Position numbers and translations under genes: made by a program
Assembly (NCBI GenBank): GCA_963921425.1
Contig: OY992834.1
Span: 2,542,001-2,606,000 of the forward strand
Source: Dryas octopetala
Taxonomy: Eukaryota; Streptophyta; Magnoliopsida; Rosales; Rosaceae
Direction: 5' to 3'
Length of the DNA stretch: 64,000 nucleotides
Shown: piece after piece, positions 1 to 18,914 of the stretch
How positions within the stretch are numbered: position 1 is the stretch's first letter
Layout of the letters: the number at the start of each line of letters is the position of its first letter
Notes under the pieces: generated by a model
Seen by the model: the letters and a program-made list of their open reading frames with translations, nothing else
Databases searched by the model: none
What the model was told of the DNA's origin: nothing

Positions 1-229
1 GCACCAACTTGAGGGGGAGTGTTGGTGTGAGTCAACACGTGTGGTTATCGTGTAATTATTAGAATTAATTAGGTGGTTTATTAATTCCTGTATTTTAGTT
101 ATAGGTCCATGTATATAAACCACACTTTGTGGTCTTATTCAATTAAGCAGAAATAATATTGAAAACCCTAAACCTAAACATTCTCTGTACATGTTGTATA
201 TTTGGGTCATGAACATAGTATTTCTGACA
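1..229 (+). mobile_element. 3' end of a Ty1-copia LTR retrotransposon (PPT plus LTR)
   Basis: A purine-rich tract (TTGAGGGGGAG, about 9-19) is followed by an LTR-like segment that starts TGTTGG at 20 and ends CTGACA at about 229. A purine tract directly before a TGTT start is the usual 3' end of plant copia elements. The body of the element lies outside the window to the left. From 230 onward the sequence is in-frame subtilase exon 2, so the element sits inside that exon. The right edge is inferred from where homology to the other subtilase copies resumes. The target duplication cannot be checked because the left flank is not visible. Confidence 0.72.
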
Positions 230-3146
<2,917 letters not shown>

Positions 3147-3394
3147 GAAGTTCTTCTTTGATCATAGATACATATACAAGAAAGAAAGTTTCTTCAAAAA
3201 TTGATGAGTTGATGGTGTTGTGGTTTCAATTTTAATGTAGTATGCAACTCGTATTCTCCGAAAGTCCTTAATTATTTTGTTTACTTTTAATTTCTTTGGA
3301 TGTTTACTTTTAATTTCTTTGGATTTTTTGCTATACTAAATGTTGGAATTTTATTTCAATATGAACTGTGGAAATGTTTAATTCTTTTAGGCCA
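3147..3394. other. 3' flank of subtilase copy 1
   Basis: AT-rich sequence after the TGA stop, probably the 3' UTR and terminator region. It contains a short direct repeat (TTTACTTTTAATTTCTTTGGAT, split by a few bases, around 3281-3325). No other coding signal was seen before the tandem array begins at about 3395. Confidence 0.5.
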
Positions 3395-4791
3395 CTGAAA
3401 AATAATTAATTCATCGTTACCAAAGTACTGATTTTTCCGCGTGCACAAGCCAACAAAATCCAACCTTGCATAATTTGCATTCCATTATGTAGTTAGAGAA
3501 ACATTCCGTAAATCAGACAACTTTTCCCAACTCAATCGTACCCCATTTAGCTGGGCCTTGGTTGCTTGAGTATTTGATTGGTGTGAGAAAGTTTAGACAT
3601 GTAGTGATGTAGTATAGTTTTGTTTGTCTGTTGTCTCTTTTGGGCCTCTCGATTATCACCAAAAAAATCATACCCAATTTGTAGGGTCACATAGGTCATT
3701 TTGCTATATATGGTCCAGTCCTCATTAACATATAGGTTTAAAATCCAAATGATTCCTATGGTGATTTGTATCTCCCTTTGCCATTTTGCTATAAATCACA
3801 AAATTGAAACCAAAATGCTAAAAGTTCACGCACTTGATTTAATTCAAAAACAAACTTGAAAATGATCAAATCTCAAAAGAAAATTATTCATGAGATGACA
3901 GTTGTTGGGTAACCCAATTGGAATGACCGTAAAATTGCATATTATGCACTCAAGTTCGATCCCCTTCACACAAATAAAAGAAAATTTTATTCATGAGATG
4001 GCATACAAACTACATGTTTCTCATTGCAGGAACATCAGTGCAAGTAATTTCTAATCCATTTATTTATTTTTTTTCACGTATGAATTATGCCGACATAAAT
4101 TTTCTTACAGTGGGCTATAATTTTCAGGTTGCCTCAATGATGCATCTCATTTACCTCATCTTCAAGTAATGATCGAGATGTAACAATAATCTAGGAAATG
4201 GAACATCCATACTTACCTAATAGAGCTTCTAAGTTGGTTGAGCTACCAATATTCTGACAACGAACCATCTTTAGTGTTTTCAACTTTGTTCCCGTTAGGA
4301 AATCTGCAAGTTGCTTCCTGCATTATTCAAAAAACCAAAGAATGGATCCAGCTTAAAATAATCACACCCAAAGTTTCTAAACCAGTTTTAAATTTGATTT
4401 CCAACCAGTTTTAAATCTGTTTTAAACTAAACCAAGAACACTATAGATTCACAACAAGAGTTATCATATTAAACATGTTATCGATCATAACAAGTTTAAA
4501 AGTTTGCTCTGTACAAGCCACAACCACAAAAAAAAAAAAAAAAAAAAAAAATACAAGCCAACTTGGTCAAATCCTAATCAAATTGTCAGTAAAAGAAAGC
4601 TTGGTAACCACCATATTATAACAATGTTCCAACTTCTCATCTGGAGTTAAGTAATTTAGTTCACGAATGAATGAATGTATGTATGTATGTAATATGTATA
4701 TATTGGGAATTATTACTAGTTTAATCGAAACATAAATCGAAATCGGCAGCACACAAGCATGCTCAAATCATTCAGAAACTTGGGTGGTCTT

Positions 4792-4904
4792 CCACGGTTT
4801 CTCCGGTGAACTTAGACAGTGCTGCTTCAGAGTTGTTGCGGTGGTGGCAACAACTCTGAAGTAGCACTATCTGAGTTCAACAGAGAAACCGTGGAAGACC
4901 GCCC
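4792..4904. repeat. Imperfect palindrome in array unit 1
   Basis: About 113 bp that folds back on itself. The left arm runs GGTCTTCCACGGTTTCTC through CTGCTTCAGAGTTGTTGC. The right arm runs GCAACAACTCTGAAG through GAGAAACCGTGGAAGACC. The loop is only about 7 bases (GGTGGTG). It is GC-richer than its surroundings. Confidence 0.88.
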
Positions 4905-6543
4905 CAAACCCGATCTCTTACGGGACTTTACACGGGAACAAATTAATACCTGATCTGGCGTTGGTGGGGAGTACTATCGCCGCCGGACGTTGTTTCCGTG
5001 AATTTTTGGGTCCCGACATTGTTTCCGTGAGTTCTGGGTGAGTGTTTTTCTGGAGGGTGGTTGTTCTTGGTTTTGTTACTCTGGATACTGTAGACCATGA
5101 CTGGAAAATAATTAATTCATTGCAAGTTTGCAACCGAAGTACTGATTTTTCCGGGCACACACATGCCAACAAAATCCAATCTTGCATTCCATTATGTAGG
5201 TAGAAAAACATTCCGTAAATCAGACATCTCTTCCCTAACTCAATCGTACCCAATTTAGTTGGGCATCTAGATGGTGTATGACCTATCTATGTTTCATGTA
5301 CCTCCCCCATGTGCTGGGCATTAGTTGCTTGAGTATTTGATTGATGTGAGAAGGTTTAGACATGTAGTGATGTAGTATAGTTTTGTTTGTCTGTTGTCCC
5401 TTTTGGGCCTCCCGATTATCACGAAAAAAATCATACCCAATTTGTAGGGTCACATAGGTCATTTTGCTATATATGGTCCAGTCCTCATTAACATATAGGT
5501 TTAAAATCCAAATGATTCCTATGGTGATTTGTATCTCCCTTTGCCATTTTGCTATAAATCACAAAATTGAAACCAAAATGCTAAAAGTTCACGCACTTGA
5601 TTTAATTCAAAAACAAACTTGAAAATGATCAATCTCAAAAGAAAATTATTCATGAGATGACAGTTGTTGGGTAGCCCAATTCGAATGACCGTAAAATTTC
5701 ATATTCTGTACTCAAGTTCGATCCCCTTCCCCAAAATAAAAGGAAATTTTATTCATGAGATGGCATACGAAACTACATGTTTCTCATTGCAGGAACATCA
5801 GTGCAAGTAATTTCTAATCCATTTATTTATTTTTTTTCACGTATGAATTATGCCGACATAAATTTTCTTACAGTGGGCTATAATTTTCAAGTTGCCTCAG
5901 TGATGCATCTCATTTACCTCATCTTCAAGTAATGATCGAGATGTAACAATACCTAGGAAATGGAACATCAATACTTACCTATTAGAGCTTCTAAGTTGGT
6001 TGAGTTACCAATATTCTGACAACGAATCATCTTTAGTGTTTTCAGCTTTGTTCCCTTTAGGAAATCTGCAAGTTGCTTCTTGCATTATTCAAAAAAACCA
6101 AAGAATGGATCCAGCTTAAAATAATCACACCCAAAGTTTCTAAACTAGTTTTAAATCTGATTTCCAACCAGTTTTAAATTTGTTTTAAACTAAACCAAAA
6201 ATACTATAGATTCACAACAAGAGTTATCATATTAAACATGTTATCGATCATAACAAGTTTAAAAGTTTGCTCTGTACAAGCCACAACCACAAAAAAAAAA
6301 AAAAAAAAAAAAACAAGCCAACTTGGTCAAATCCTAATCAAATTGTCAGTAAAAGAAAGCTTGATAACCACCATATTATAACAATGTTCCAACTCCTCAT
6401 CTGAAGTTAAGTAATTTAGTTCACGAATGAATGAATGTATGTATGTATTTGTAATATGTATATATTGGGAATTATTACTGGTTTAATCAAAACATAAATC
6501 GAAATCGGCAGCACACAAGCATGCTCGAATCATCCAGAAACTT

Positions 6544-6712
6544 GGGCAGTCCTCCACGGTTTCTCCGGTGAACTCAGACAGTGCTGCTTCAGAGTTGTTG
6601 CGGCGGTGGCAACAACTCTGAAGCAGCACTATCTGATTTCAACAGAGAAACCGTGGAAAACTCTGAAGCAGCACTATCTGATTTCAACAGAGAAACCGTG
6701 GAAGACTGCCCC
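6544..6712. repeat. Imperfect palindrome in array unit 2, right arm internally duplicated
   Basis: Same palindrome as in unit 1, but a 45-bp piece of the right arm is repeated head to tail at 6614-6658 and 6659-6703, so the arms are unequal. This accounts for part of the extra length of unit 2. Confidence 0.88.
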
Positions 6713-8342
6713 AAACCCGATCTCTTACGGGACTTTACACAGGAACAAATTAATACCTGATCTGGCGTTGGTGGGGAGTACTATCGCCGCCGGACGTTGT
6801 TTCCGTGAAGTTTTGGGTCCCGACATTATTCCATGAGTTATGGGTGAGTGTTTTTCTGGAGGTTGGTTGTTCTCGATTTTGTTACTCTGGATACCGTAGA
6901 CCATGACTGGAAAATAATTAATTCATTGCAAGTTTGCAACCAAAGTACTGATTTTTCCGAGCGCACACATGCCAACAAAATCCAATCTTGCATTCCATTA
7001 TGTAGTTAGAGAAACATTCTGTAAATCAGACAACTCTTCCTAACTCAATCGTACCTAGCTGGGCCTCTAGATGGTGTTGGGCCTATCTATGTTTCATGTT
7101 CCTGCCCCATGTGCTGGGCCTTGGTTGCTTGAGTATTTGATTGGTGTGAGAACGTTTAGACATGTAGTGATGTAGTATAGTTTTGTTTGTCTGTTGTCGT
7201 TTTTGGGCCTCCCGATTATCACCAAAAAAATCATACCCAATTTGTAGGGTCACATAAGTCATTTTTCTATATATGGTCCAGTCCTCATTAACATATAGGT
7301 TTAAAATCCAAATGATTCCTATGGTGATTTGTATCTCCCTTTGCCATTTTGCTATAAATCACAAAATTGAAACCAAAATGCTAAAAGTTCACGCACTTGA
7401 TTTAATTCAAAAACAAACTTGAAAATGATCAATCTCAAAAGAAAATTATTCATGAGATGACAGTTGTTGGGTAACCTAATTAGAATGACCGTAAAATTGC
7501 ATATTCTGCACTCAAGTTCGATCCCCTTCCCCAAAATAAAAGAAAATTTTATTCATGAGATGGCATACAAAACTACATGTTTCTCATTGCAGGAACATCA
7601 GTGCAAGTAATTTCTAATCCATTTATTTATTTTTTTTCACGTATGAATTATGCCGACATAAATTTTCTTACAGTGGGCTATAATTTTCAGGTTGCCTCAG
7701 TGATGCATCTCATTTACCTCATCTTCAAGTAATGATCGAGATGTAACAATATCTAGGAAATGGAACATCAATACTTACCTATTAGAGCTTCTAAGTTGGT
7801 TGAGCTACCAATATTCTGACAACGAATCATCTTTAGTGTTTTCAGCTTTGTTCCCTTTAGGAAATCTGCAAGTTGCTTTTTGCATTATTCAAAAAAACCA
7901 AAGAATGGATCCAGCTTAAAATAATCACACCCAAAGTTTCTAAACCAGTTTTAAATCTGATTTCCAACCTGTTTTAAATCTATTTTAAACTAAACCAAGA
8001 ACACTATAGATTCACAACAAGAGTTATCATATTAAACATGCTATCGATCATAACAAGTTTAAAAGTTTGCTCTGTGCAAGCCACAACCACAAAAATAAAA
8101 AAATAAAAAAAATACAAGCCAACTTGGTCAAATCCTAATCAAATTGTCAGTAAAAGAAAGCTTGGTAACCACCATATTATAACAATTTTCTAACTCCTCA
8201 TCTGGAGTTAAGTAATTTAGTTCACGAGTAAATGAATGTATGTATGTATGTAATATGTATATATTGGGAATTATTACTGGTTTAATCAAAACATAAATCG
8301 AAATCGGCAGCACACAAGCATGCTCAAATCATCCAGAAACTT

Positions 8343-8465
8343 GGGCGGTCTTCCACGGTTTCTCCGGTGAACTCAGACAGTGCTGCTTCAGAGTTGTTGC
8401 TTCGGTGGCAACAACTCTGAAGCAGCACTATCTGATTTCAACAGAGAAACCGTTGAAGACCGCCC
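8343..8465. repeat. Imperfect palindrome in array unit 3
   Basis: Third copy of the hairpin-forming segment, arms beginning GGGCGGTCTTCCACGG and ending in the reverse complement near 8465. Small differences from the other copies, for example TTCGGTGGC in the loop region, show that the copies have diverged. Confidence 0.87.
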
Positions 8466-9365
8466 AAACCCGATCTCTTATGGGACTTTACACGGGAACA
8501 AATTAATACTTGATCCGGCGTTGGTGGGGAGTACTATCGCCGTCAGACGTTGTTTCCGTGAAGTTTTGGGTCCCGACATTGTTTCCATAAGTTCTGGGTG
8601 AGTGTTTTTCTGGAGGTTGGTTGTTCTCGGTTTTGTTACTCTGGATACCGTAGACCATGACTGAAAAATAATTAATTCATTGCAAGTTTGCAACCAAAGT
8701 ACTGATTTTTCCGGGCGCACAGATGCCAACAAAATCCAATCTTGCATTCCATTATGTAGTTAGAGAAACATTCTGTAAATCAGACAACTCTTCCTATCTC
8801 AATCGTACCCAATTTAGCTGGGCCTCTAGATGGTGTTGGGCCTATCTATGTTTCATGTTCCTCCCCCATGTGCTGGGCCTTGGTTGCTTGAGTATTTGAT
8901 TGGTGTGCGAACGTTTAGACATGTAGTGATGTAGTATAGTTTTGTTTGTCTGTTGTCCCTTTTGGGCCTCCCGATTATCACGAAAAAAATCATACCCAAT
9001 TTGTAGGGTCACATAGGTCATTTTGCTATATGGTACAGTCTTAATTAACATATAAGTTTAAAATCCAAATGATTCCCAGGTGATTTGTATCTTCCTTTGC
9101 CATTTTGCTATATATTGGATTATAAATTAATTAATGTTTGAAAGAGATATAAATCACAAAATTGAAACCAAAATGCTAAGAGTTCACGCACTTGATTTAA
9201 TTCAAAAACAAACTTGAAAATAATCAAATTTCAAAAGAAAATTATTCGTAAGATGACAGTTGTTGGGTAACCCAGATGGAATGGCCGTAAAATTGCCCAC
9301 TCTGCACCCAAGTTTGATCTCCCTTCTCGCAAAAAAAAAAAAAAAATTCATTAGATGTCATACAT

Positions 9366-10407
9366 ATAATTGATAACCAACTAAGAAACAAACATGCAAC
9401 CAAGAAACTAATAACCAAGTATATTTCTCCATTAAAATTGAAATTTGTTTATTTTTTTTCAACTCTTGGTTTTTTGTTTTGTGATAAGTTAGTCCTAATT
9501 AATTACAAATTAAGAACCAACACTGGGTAGTAGGCACCCTTTGTGTAAGAATAATCCCACTAATTAATGCAAACACACAACATAATGCAAAGGTAAAGTT
9601 CAAGACACCTCTATTTTTGTTCAAGGGGTTAATGACACCTCTTTCAAATAATAAGAAATGAAAAATACATCTGATTGACACCACGACGATACCAAGTACA
9701 ACATTTTATTTAAATTCATATCTACAGTACTGTAAAGTAGAATGAAAGGGAAACAAAATATGACACTTGACAACACTATAAGCAGAGTGCCTACATTATT
9801 GGTCCAAGTGCAGGCCAATAATTACTTGTATATTTGGGGAATGTGACACCATAGACAATACCATATTAATCAAGGAACAAGAATTTAGAAGAAAAGGTCA
9901 CCATCAACCCCTTCAACTTGGTAACTTGTAACAGGACCTTTGGTATTATTCAATCAAGAATAGTTAGGGGGGATTATCCTTTGGTTATCACCAAAATCTT
10001 GATTATTAATTTTGAGTTTGTACAGGTTGTGAGTGAAGGTGATGGGTGTCTTTGCATGTTGCAATGGTCCATTAATTTCTCATTGAGATGAGTCTTTTTC
10101 TTCCTCTTGAGTGGTTTGCAAGGATTCCAAAATCTGAACGGACCGAAAGGACTTATGAAAGTTCTTGTGAAAGGACTTTAATTGGTGCCTTTGAAACACA
10201 GTAATTAAAAAGGTTGATCTTTTGTACTTGTTGGGCATAAATTATCGTTTCAGCATCCACCATTTTCTTACCCTTTAGTACTCAAAAAGGATGGTATAGA
10301 GGGGAAGGGTTGGTTTTATTTTTTATTTTTCAAGAAAGGAAGCTTCTTTTGAAGATAAATTGGATTTAAAATTGGGTTTAAAAAAATTACACTAAACAAT
10401 CCCCAGC
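9366..10407. other. Upstream region of subtilase copy 2
   Basis: No coding signal. From about 9710 the sequence resembles, at a distance, the regions upstream of copies 3 and 4. Shared blocks include one around a GGTATTATTCAATC motif and the GTCACCA..GGTCCT area. It is therefore probably inherited promoter sequence. The left edge carries an A-tract at about 9331. Confidence 0.5.
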
Positions 10408-10415
10408 TATAAATA
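10408..10415 (+). promoter_or_regulatory. TATA box of subtilase copy 2
   Basis: CAGCTATAAATACTG, 99 bp before the ATG. The same CAGCTATAAATA context occurs upstream of copies 3 and 4 at similar distances, which supports it as the core promoter. Confidence 0.7.
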
Positions 10416-10506
10416 CTGTGAAAGACAGATATCTATTCATTCAGACACCAAAAGAACTTGAAACCAAGAGAACCATATAGACATTTATACTTGTACCCCA
10501 AAAAAG

Positions 10507-13964
<3,458 letters not shown>

Positions 13965-13989
<25 letters not shown>

Positions 13990-14195
13990 TCTTTTCAGAA
14001 AGGAATAATGTTTCATTGATTTACAATCTGTCATTGTACAGATAAATAGGCTATACAATCATGAATATACAATAAAGGAAAAAAACCATAACGTAAGGAA
14101 GTAAATGTATTCTTCAATGGGCATAACGTAAGGAAAGGAATACTAACGTAAGGAAAGGAAGTAAATGTATTCTGATATGGGCCTATATCTTAATA
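13965..14195 (-). repeat. 3' LTR of the copia element
   Basis: 231 bp. It matches the other LTR except for one C/T difference near 14116 and an extra 20-bp partial repeat (ATACTAACGTAAGGAAAGGA). Its first 25 bases form the end of the subtilase copy 2 reading frame. Confidence 0.93.
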
Positions 14196-14202
14196 CTCCC
14201 CC

Positions 14203-17200
14203 TCAAGTTGGAGAGTGTATATCATAAACTCCCAACTTGCCTAAAAGAGACCCAAAAGAAGCCTTTCCCAAAGGCTTTGTGAAAATGTCGGCTATCTGCA
14301 AAGAAGTGGGAGTGTAAGCCGTAGTGATCAATCCAGACTTAATGTAATCCCGAACCACATGACAATCTAATTCAATATGTTTAGTTCTCTCATGAAATAC
14401 CGGATTGGCTGCAATATGAAGTGCAGCTTGATTGTCACAATGTAAACGTGCAGGATGTGAGTGCTTCACGCCAAGATCTTGTAAAACAAATTTCAACCAA
14501 GCAAGCTCACAGCTAACTGCTGCCATAGCCCGATATTCCGCTTCTGCGGATGAGCGTGCCACTGTGTCTTGTTTCTTTGTCTTCCAAGAGATCAAGGAAC
14601 TACCAAGGAAAGTACAATAACCAGTGACAGATCGTCTTGAGATTGGACAAGTGGCCCAATCTGAGTCACAGTAGGCTTTCAGACTTAGTGAGTTTTGCAC
14701 AGGAAAGATGAGACCTTGACCTGGTGAACTCTTAAGGTAACGTACCACACGCAAAGCTGCATCATAATGTGGCTTTCGTGGTTGATGCATGAAACGACTA
14801 AGCATGTGAACCGAGAATATTATATCTGGTCTAGTGACTGTGAGATAAATGAGCTTTCCTACTAATCTCCTATAACGTGAAGGATTTTTTAAGATTTCTC
14901 CTTCAGTTGGATTGAGCTTCAAATGTTGTTCCATGGGAAAGGAAGTGGGTTGGCCACCAAGAAGACCCACATCATCTAATATATCCAAAGTATATTTGCG
15001 TTGAGAGATGAAAATTCCTTGCTTCGTGCCAGCCACCTCTATGCCCAAAAAATATTTGAGGAGACCAAGGTCTTTTATTCGAAAGCGATCATGAAGAAAT
15101 GTCTTAATAGACTGTATGGCCTTCGGATCATTCCCCGTAATAATAACGTCATCCACATAAATTAATATGACAGTGAAGGAAGAACCATGTGACCTGGTAA
15201 AGAGTGAATAATCTGCTAATGATTGCTTGAAACCTGCATCTTCAAGTGCACTTGTAAACTTTGCAAACCAATTGCGTGAAGCTTGTTTCAAGCCATATAA
15301 CGACTTATTTAGTCGACACACAAGATTCTCCCCCTGTCGACTAAAACCAGGTGGAAGAGACATGTATACCTCTTCATCAAGGTCGCCATGGAGAAAGGCG
15401 TTCTGAACGTCTAGTTGATGAAGAGGCCAATTACGGACGGCAGCAACAGCAAGCAAACAACGAAAGGTGACCATTTTGGCAGTAGGAGAAAATGTCTCAG
15501 TGTAATCCAACCCTTCTTGTTGAGTGTAGCCTTTAGCGACAAGGCGAGCCTTGTAACGCTCAATGGAACCGTCAGGTTTATATTTGATTTTATAAACCCA
15601 TTTGCAACCTATGGGATGCTTTCCTGCAGGCAATGGGGTTAGTGTCCAGGTATTAGTCTGCTCAAGAGCCTCAAGCCCCTTGTCCATAGCCTCTCGCCAT
15701 CTCTGATCTGTGTTTGCTTGGACAAAAGAAGTTGGTTCCACACAACTAGATATAGAGGCCACAAAAGAATGATGAGTAGGAGATAACTTATGATAAGAAA
15801 TGAATTTATGGAGAGGATAACGAGTACCTTGGCGTTGTAGAGGAGATGGAACCGAAGATGATGTTGTAGCGGAAGTAGGCAATGTGGCTTGGTACACATG
15901 AAAATCGCGTAGCAAGACTGAAGGTTGGCGAACACGATCAGAATGCCGAGTTGGTTGAGGTGGAGGAGCAGAAGGTGGTGAGGCGGAGCTACCCGAAGAG
16001 GAATCCAAGATTGGGCTAGGACGGGCGGAAAGAGGAGTAGTGGGGCCAGGACTGTCGGAGAAAGGAGTAGTTGGTTCAGGGTTAGTTGGTGTATCTGGGG
16101 ATGTTGGTGGTTCAATAGGAAGTAAAGGTGTAGGTAAATGGGCTGGAGCATCATCAGTTGGCAAGGGAAAAATGGAACTATTTTTGTCAGGTGCAGGCAC
16201 GTTAGTGTTAAAAGGAAAAATATTTTCATGAAAGACAACATCCCGGCTTGTAAAAAATTGGTTACTGGATAAATCATATAGTTTGTATGCTTTTTGCCCA
16301 AATGGATAACCAACAAAAATGCATCTACGTGCTCGCTTATCAAATTTGTGTTTAGGAGTGAGATTGGTGGTAAAACATAAGCAACCAAAAGCACGCAAAT
16401 GTGTGTAAGTGGGTGGACGACAAACAAGTTTCTCATAGGGAGATTTACCATTTAAAAGTGGTGTGGGCAAACGGTTGATAAGATAGACAGCAGTAAGAAC
16501 ACACTCCCCCCAAAAAACAAGAGGTAGATGAGAATGGAATCGTAGAGCACGAGCCACCTACAGGATGTGGCGGTGTTTCCGCTCAACTACACCGTTTTGT
16601 TGGGGGGTATAGACACAAGTGTGTTGGAAAACGACTCCTTGTTCAGCAAAGAAATCCCGCATAGAAGAAAATTCTAAACCGTTGTCCACTCGAATATTTT
16701 TTATTTTGTGACTGAATTGATTGTCAACAAAAGAAAAAAAAGATTTAAGCAAGCTAGCAGTTTCAGATTTAAATCTCATCAAATAAATCCATGTGCAGCG
16801 CGTAAAATCATCAACAATAGACAAAAAATAATGTGCTCCAGAATGTGTAGACACTTTGTGTGGACCCCATATATCACAGTGAATCAATTCAAAAGGATGA
16901 GTACTTGAAACAGAACTTAATGGAAATGGTAATCTTGTTTGCCTAGCCAATGGACAAAAATCACACTGCTTATTAGAATGAAAAGAAATATCCAGAAAAT
17001 GTTTAGCCAAAAATTTAAAACGACCAAATGATGGATGTCCAAGCCGCAAATGCCATAGATCTTGTAGAGAAGTGACATGAAATGAAACTGGAGGAGGAGA
17101 TGGTGATGAGATTGCCGGCTCTATGTAGTAAAGGTTGCCATGTCGCCTACCCCAACCAATCATCTTCTTCGTTTCCAAGTCCTGCAAAACGCAAAAGGTT

Positions 17201-17487
17201 GGGAAAAACATGGCACAACAATTGAGAGATTGGGTTAGTCTAGGAACAGATAATAAGTTTGTATTAAAGGAAGGAACACAAAGAACATTCTGAAGTTGCA
17301 ATTTTGAATTTAAGGAAATAGTTCCTTTTGAATGAATATTTGCTTTTTTTCCATTGGGTAAATGAACAGTTTGTGCAGCTGAAGGGGTTAATGAGTCTTG
17401 AAAAAAATGTGGAGTATTTGTTATATGATCTGTGGCACCACTATCAATTATCCAGACATCAGACCTATTAGATGAACGTTGAGACAA
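14203..17487 (-). pseudogene. pol: copia pol (protease, integrase, reverse transcriptase, RNase H) with a nonsense codon
   Basis: Read from 17487 down to 14203. The protease motif DSGATDHI comes first. The integrase zinc-binding part (HLRLGHP..CDFC) follows, then the integrase core with D in CDIWGP, D in VDNG and E in QQNGVVERK. Next comes the reverse transcriptase with YVDD and last the RNase H with AYCDSDWA, SSAEAEYRA and DNQAA. One in-frame TAG at 16558-16560 interrupts the end of the integrase core, and the frame is open on both sides. The long part after it (16557-14203) is 784 codons. The nonsense codon and the frame breaks in gag make the product non-functional as it stands, unless readthrough occurs. 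Confidence 0.92.
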
Positions 17488-18646
17488 TAGACAAGAAGAA
17501 AAGACAAACCTTGAGAAGGATTAATACCGTCTCCATTGCCGACTGCACCCATAATTTGGCTGCATTGCTCTGCCGTCAAGCCTGGCGCAATAGATTGAAG
17601 TTGATGCAAAGTAGATGCCTCATCAGTTTGGATATGATGCGCAGTTGGTGGTGTGGATTTGTTCTTTTGTTGTGGCCGATTACCTGAAGATGACTTGGTA
17701 TTTCCGGTCCCATTCTTGGCATCTCCTTTGTACAACCGATGTCCTGGTGGAAAGCCTATGAGGTAATAGCAGCTTTCCACAGTGTGGTAATCCCTATCAC
17801 AATGGCTACAATGAAGATGTTCTCTCTTATTTCCTTTGGAATTACTGCGGGAGTTCTGCCATGAGGTCTTTTGATTGTTGATAGCTAACATAGCCATACT
17901 CTCTGTATTATTATTTCGAGTCATAGAAAGCTCTCTCTGCTTTTCTTCTTGTGACAAAAGCGAATAAGCTTTTTTTACAGAGGGAAGAGGTTGCATGAGA
18001 AGGATTTGGCCTCTGACCGCTGCATAAGAATCGTTAAGTCCCATCAAAAATTGCATAAGCCTTTGTCTCTCCTCTCGGTCAGCCACCGACTTCATGGATC
18101 CACAAGTACAAGGATCGACATCATTATATGATGATATTCATCCCAATAACTTTTCAACTTTGTATAATATGTTGCAAGCGACATCTGGTCTTGGGTATTC
18201 AAGGCAATATCTCGTTGAATCTGAAAAATTCGAGGAGCATTACTTTGAGAAAAACGTTCATTTAAATCTGACCATACCTCATGTGCAGTCTCAGCGTAGA
18301 TTACGCTATTGGAAAGATCTGAGTCGAGGGAGTTGATAATCCAAGAGAGGATCATGTCATTGCACCGTTTCCATCGATGAAATTCTGAAGGCTTGAATAT
18401 CGATGAGGGCTTCCTGATCGAACCATCGATGAAACCTGTCTTATTTTTGGCACTCAGGGCAATACTCATAGATCGGCTCCAGGTACCGTAATTATCACCA
18501 ACTAATGGTTTCGATACTAAAACCATTCCAGGATGGTCAGAATGATGAATGGAATAAGGGCTTGAAGGATCATTGAATCCTTCAACACTTTTGTTGTCAC
18601 TGATCTTCTTTCCATCGTCTTGTGAAGATCCATCTTCTCTGGCCAT
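17448..18646 (-). pseudogene. gag: copia gag, frameshifted
   Basis: Begins with ATG at 18646. It shows the retrotransposon gag UBN2-type region (WSRSMSIALSAKNK, FIDGSI) and a later half with a CX2C-type zinc knuckle remnant (HCSHCDRDYHTVESCYY). A one-base deletion near 18136 shifts the frame, so the first part ends at 18092 while homology continues in another frame from 18095. A second frame change lies at about 17490-17525, between gag and the protease. Plant copia elements normally have a single ORF, so I take these as decay and not programmed frameshifting. Confidence 0.85.
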
Positions 18647-18691
18647 TGAAGATTCTGGAAGTTTTCTTAGGATAGAAAATTCAGAGGAAAT

Positions 18692-18703
18692 GCTCTGATA
18701 CCA
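18692..18703 (-). other. Primer binding site (initiator tRNA-Met)
   Basis: Minus strand TGGTATCAGAGC directly after the 5' LTR, the standard copia primer site. Confidence 0.93.
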
Positions 18704-18914
18704 TGTGAAAACGACGCCAGAGAGATAGTCTTTTCAGAAAGGAATAATGTTTCATTGATTTACAATCTGTCATTGTACAGATAAATAGGCTATACAATCA
18801 TGAATATACAATAAAGGAAAAAAACCATAACGTAAGGAAGTAAATGTATTCTTTAATGGGCATAACGTAAGGAAAGGAAGTAAATGTATTCTGATATGGG
18901 CCTATATCTTAATA
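18704..18914 (-). repeat. 5' LTR of the copia element
   Basis: 211 bp, 20 bp shorter than the 3' LTR because of one indel, otherwise one substitution apart. The sequence after it (18915 on) is the displaced 3' end of subtilase copy 2. Confidence 0.93.

Larger units (their letters stand above)
3395..9365. repeat. Tandem array, three units of about 1.75 kb plus a partial fourth
   Basis: The same landmark (CTGGAAAATAATTAATTC and variants) recurs at about 3395, 5101, 6907 and 8661. This gives units of about 1706, 1806 and 1754 bp and a partial fourth unit of about 700 bp that fades near 9365. The order of internal landmarks is conserved: a block reading ATGGTCCAGTCCTCATTAAC, the sequence CAGGAACATCAGTGCAAG, an A-tract of about 20 bases, a GAATGAATGTATGTATG run, then a palindrome. 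Copies differ by scattered substitutions and small indels. No unit has a convincing long ORF. The short minus-strand ORFs recur only because the DNA is duplicated. Part of each unit (for example about 4220-4330 read on the minus strand) looks exon-like but I do not recognise it. Confidence 0.9.

Noticed and set aside
4918..5253. Minus-strand ORF of 111 codons, with a similar 89-codon ORF at 8478-8747
   Set aside because: They recur only because the 1.75-kb unit is duplicated. Frames are broken in other units and there is no recognisable domain.
6606..6836. Plus-strand 76-codon ORF with a repeated 15-residue stretch
   Set aside because: The repeat reflects the 45-bp DNA duplication in a palindrome arm, and the ORF is not kept in the other units.
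15639..16451. Minus-strand 270-codon ORF in the copia element
   Set aside because: An out-of-frame shadow of the pol reading frame, with Leu-rich low-complexity content and no retroelement motifs.
17448..17530. Programmed gag-pol frameshift in the copia element
   Set aside because: Plant copia elements normally use one ORF, and other lesions (one-base deletion near 18136, nonsense at 16558) show the element is decaying. No slippery site plus structure was identified.
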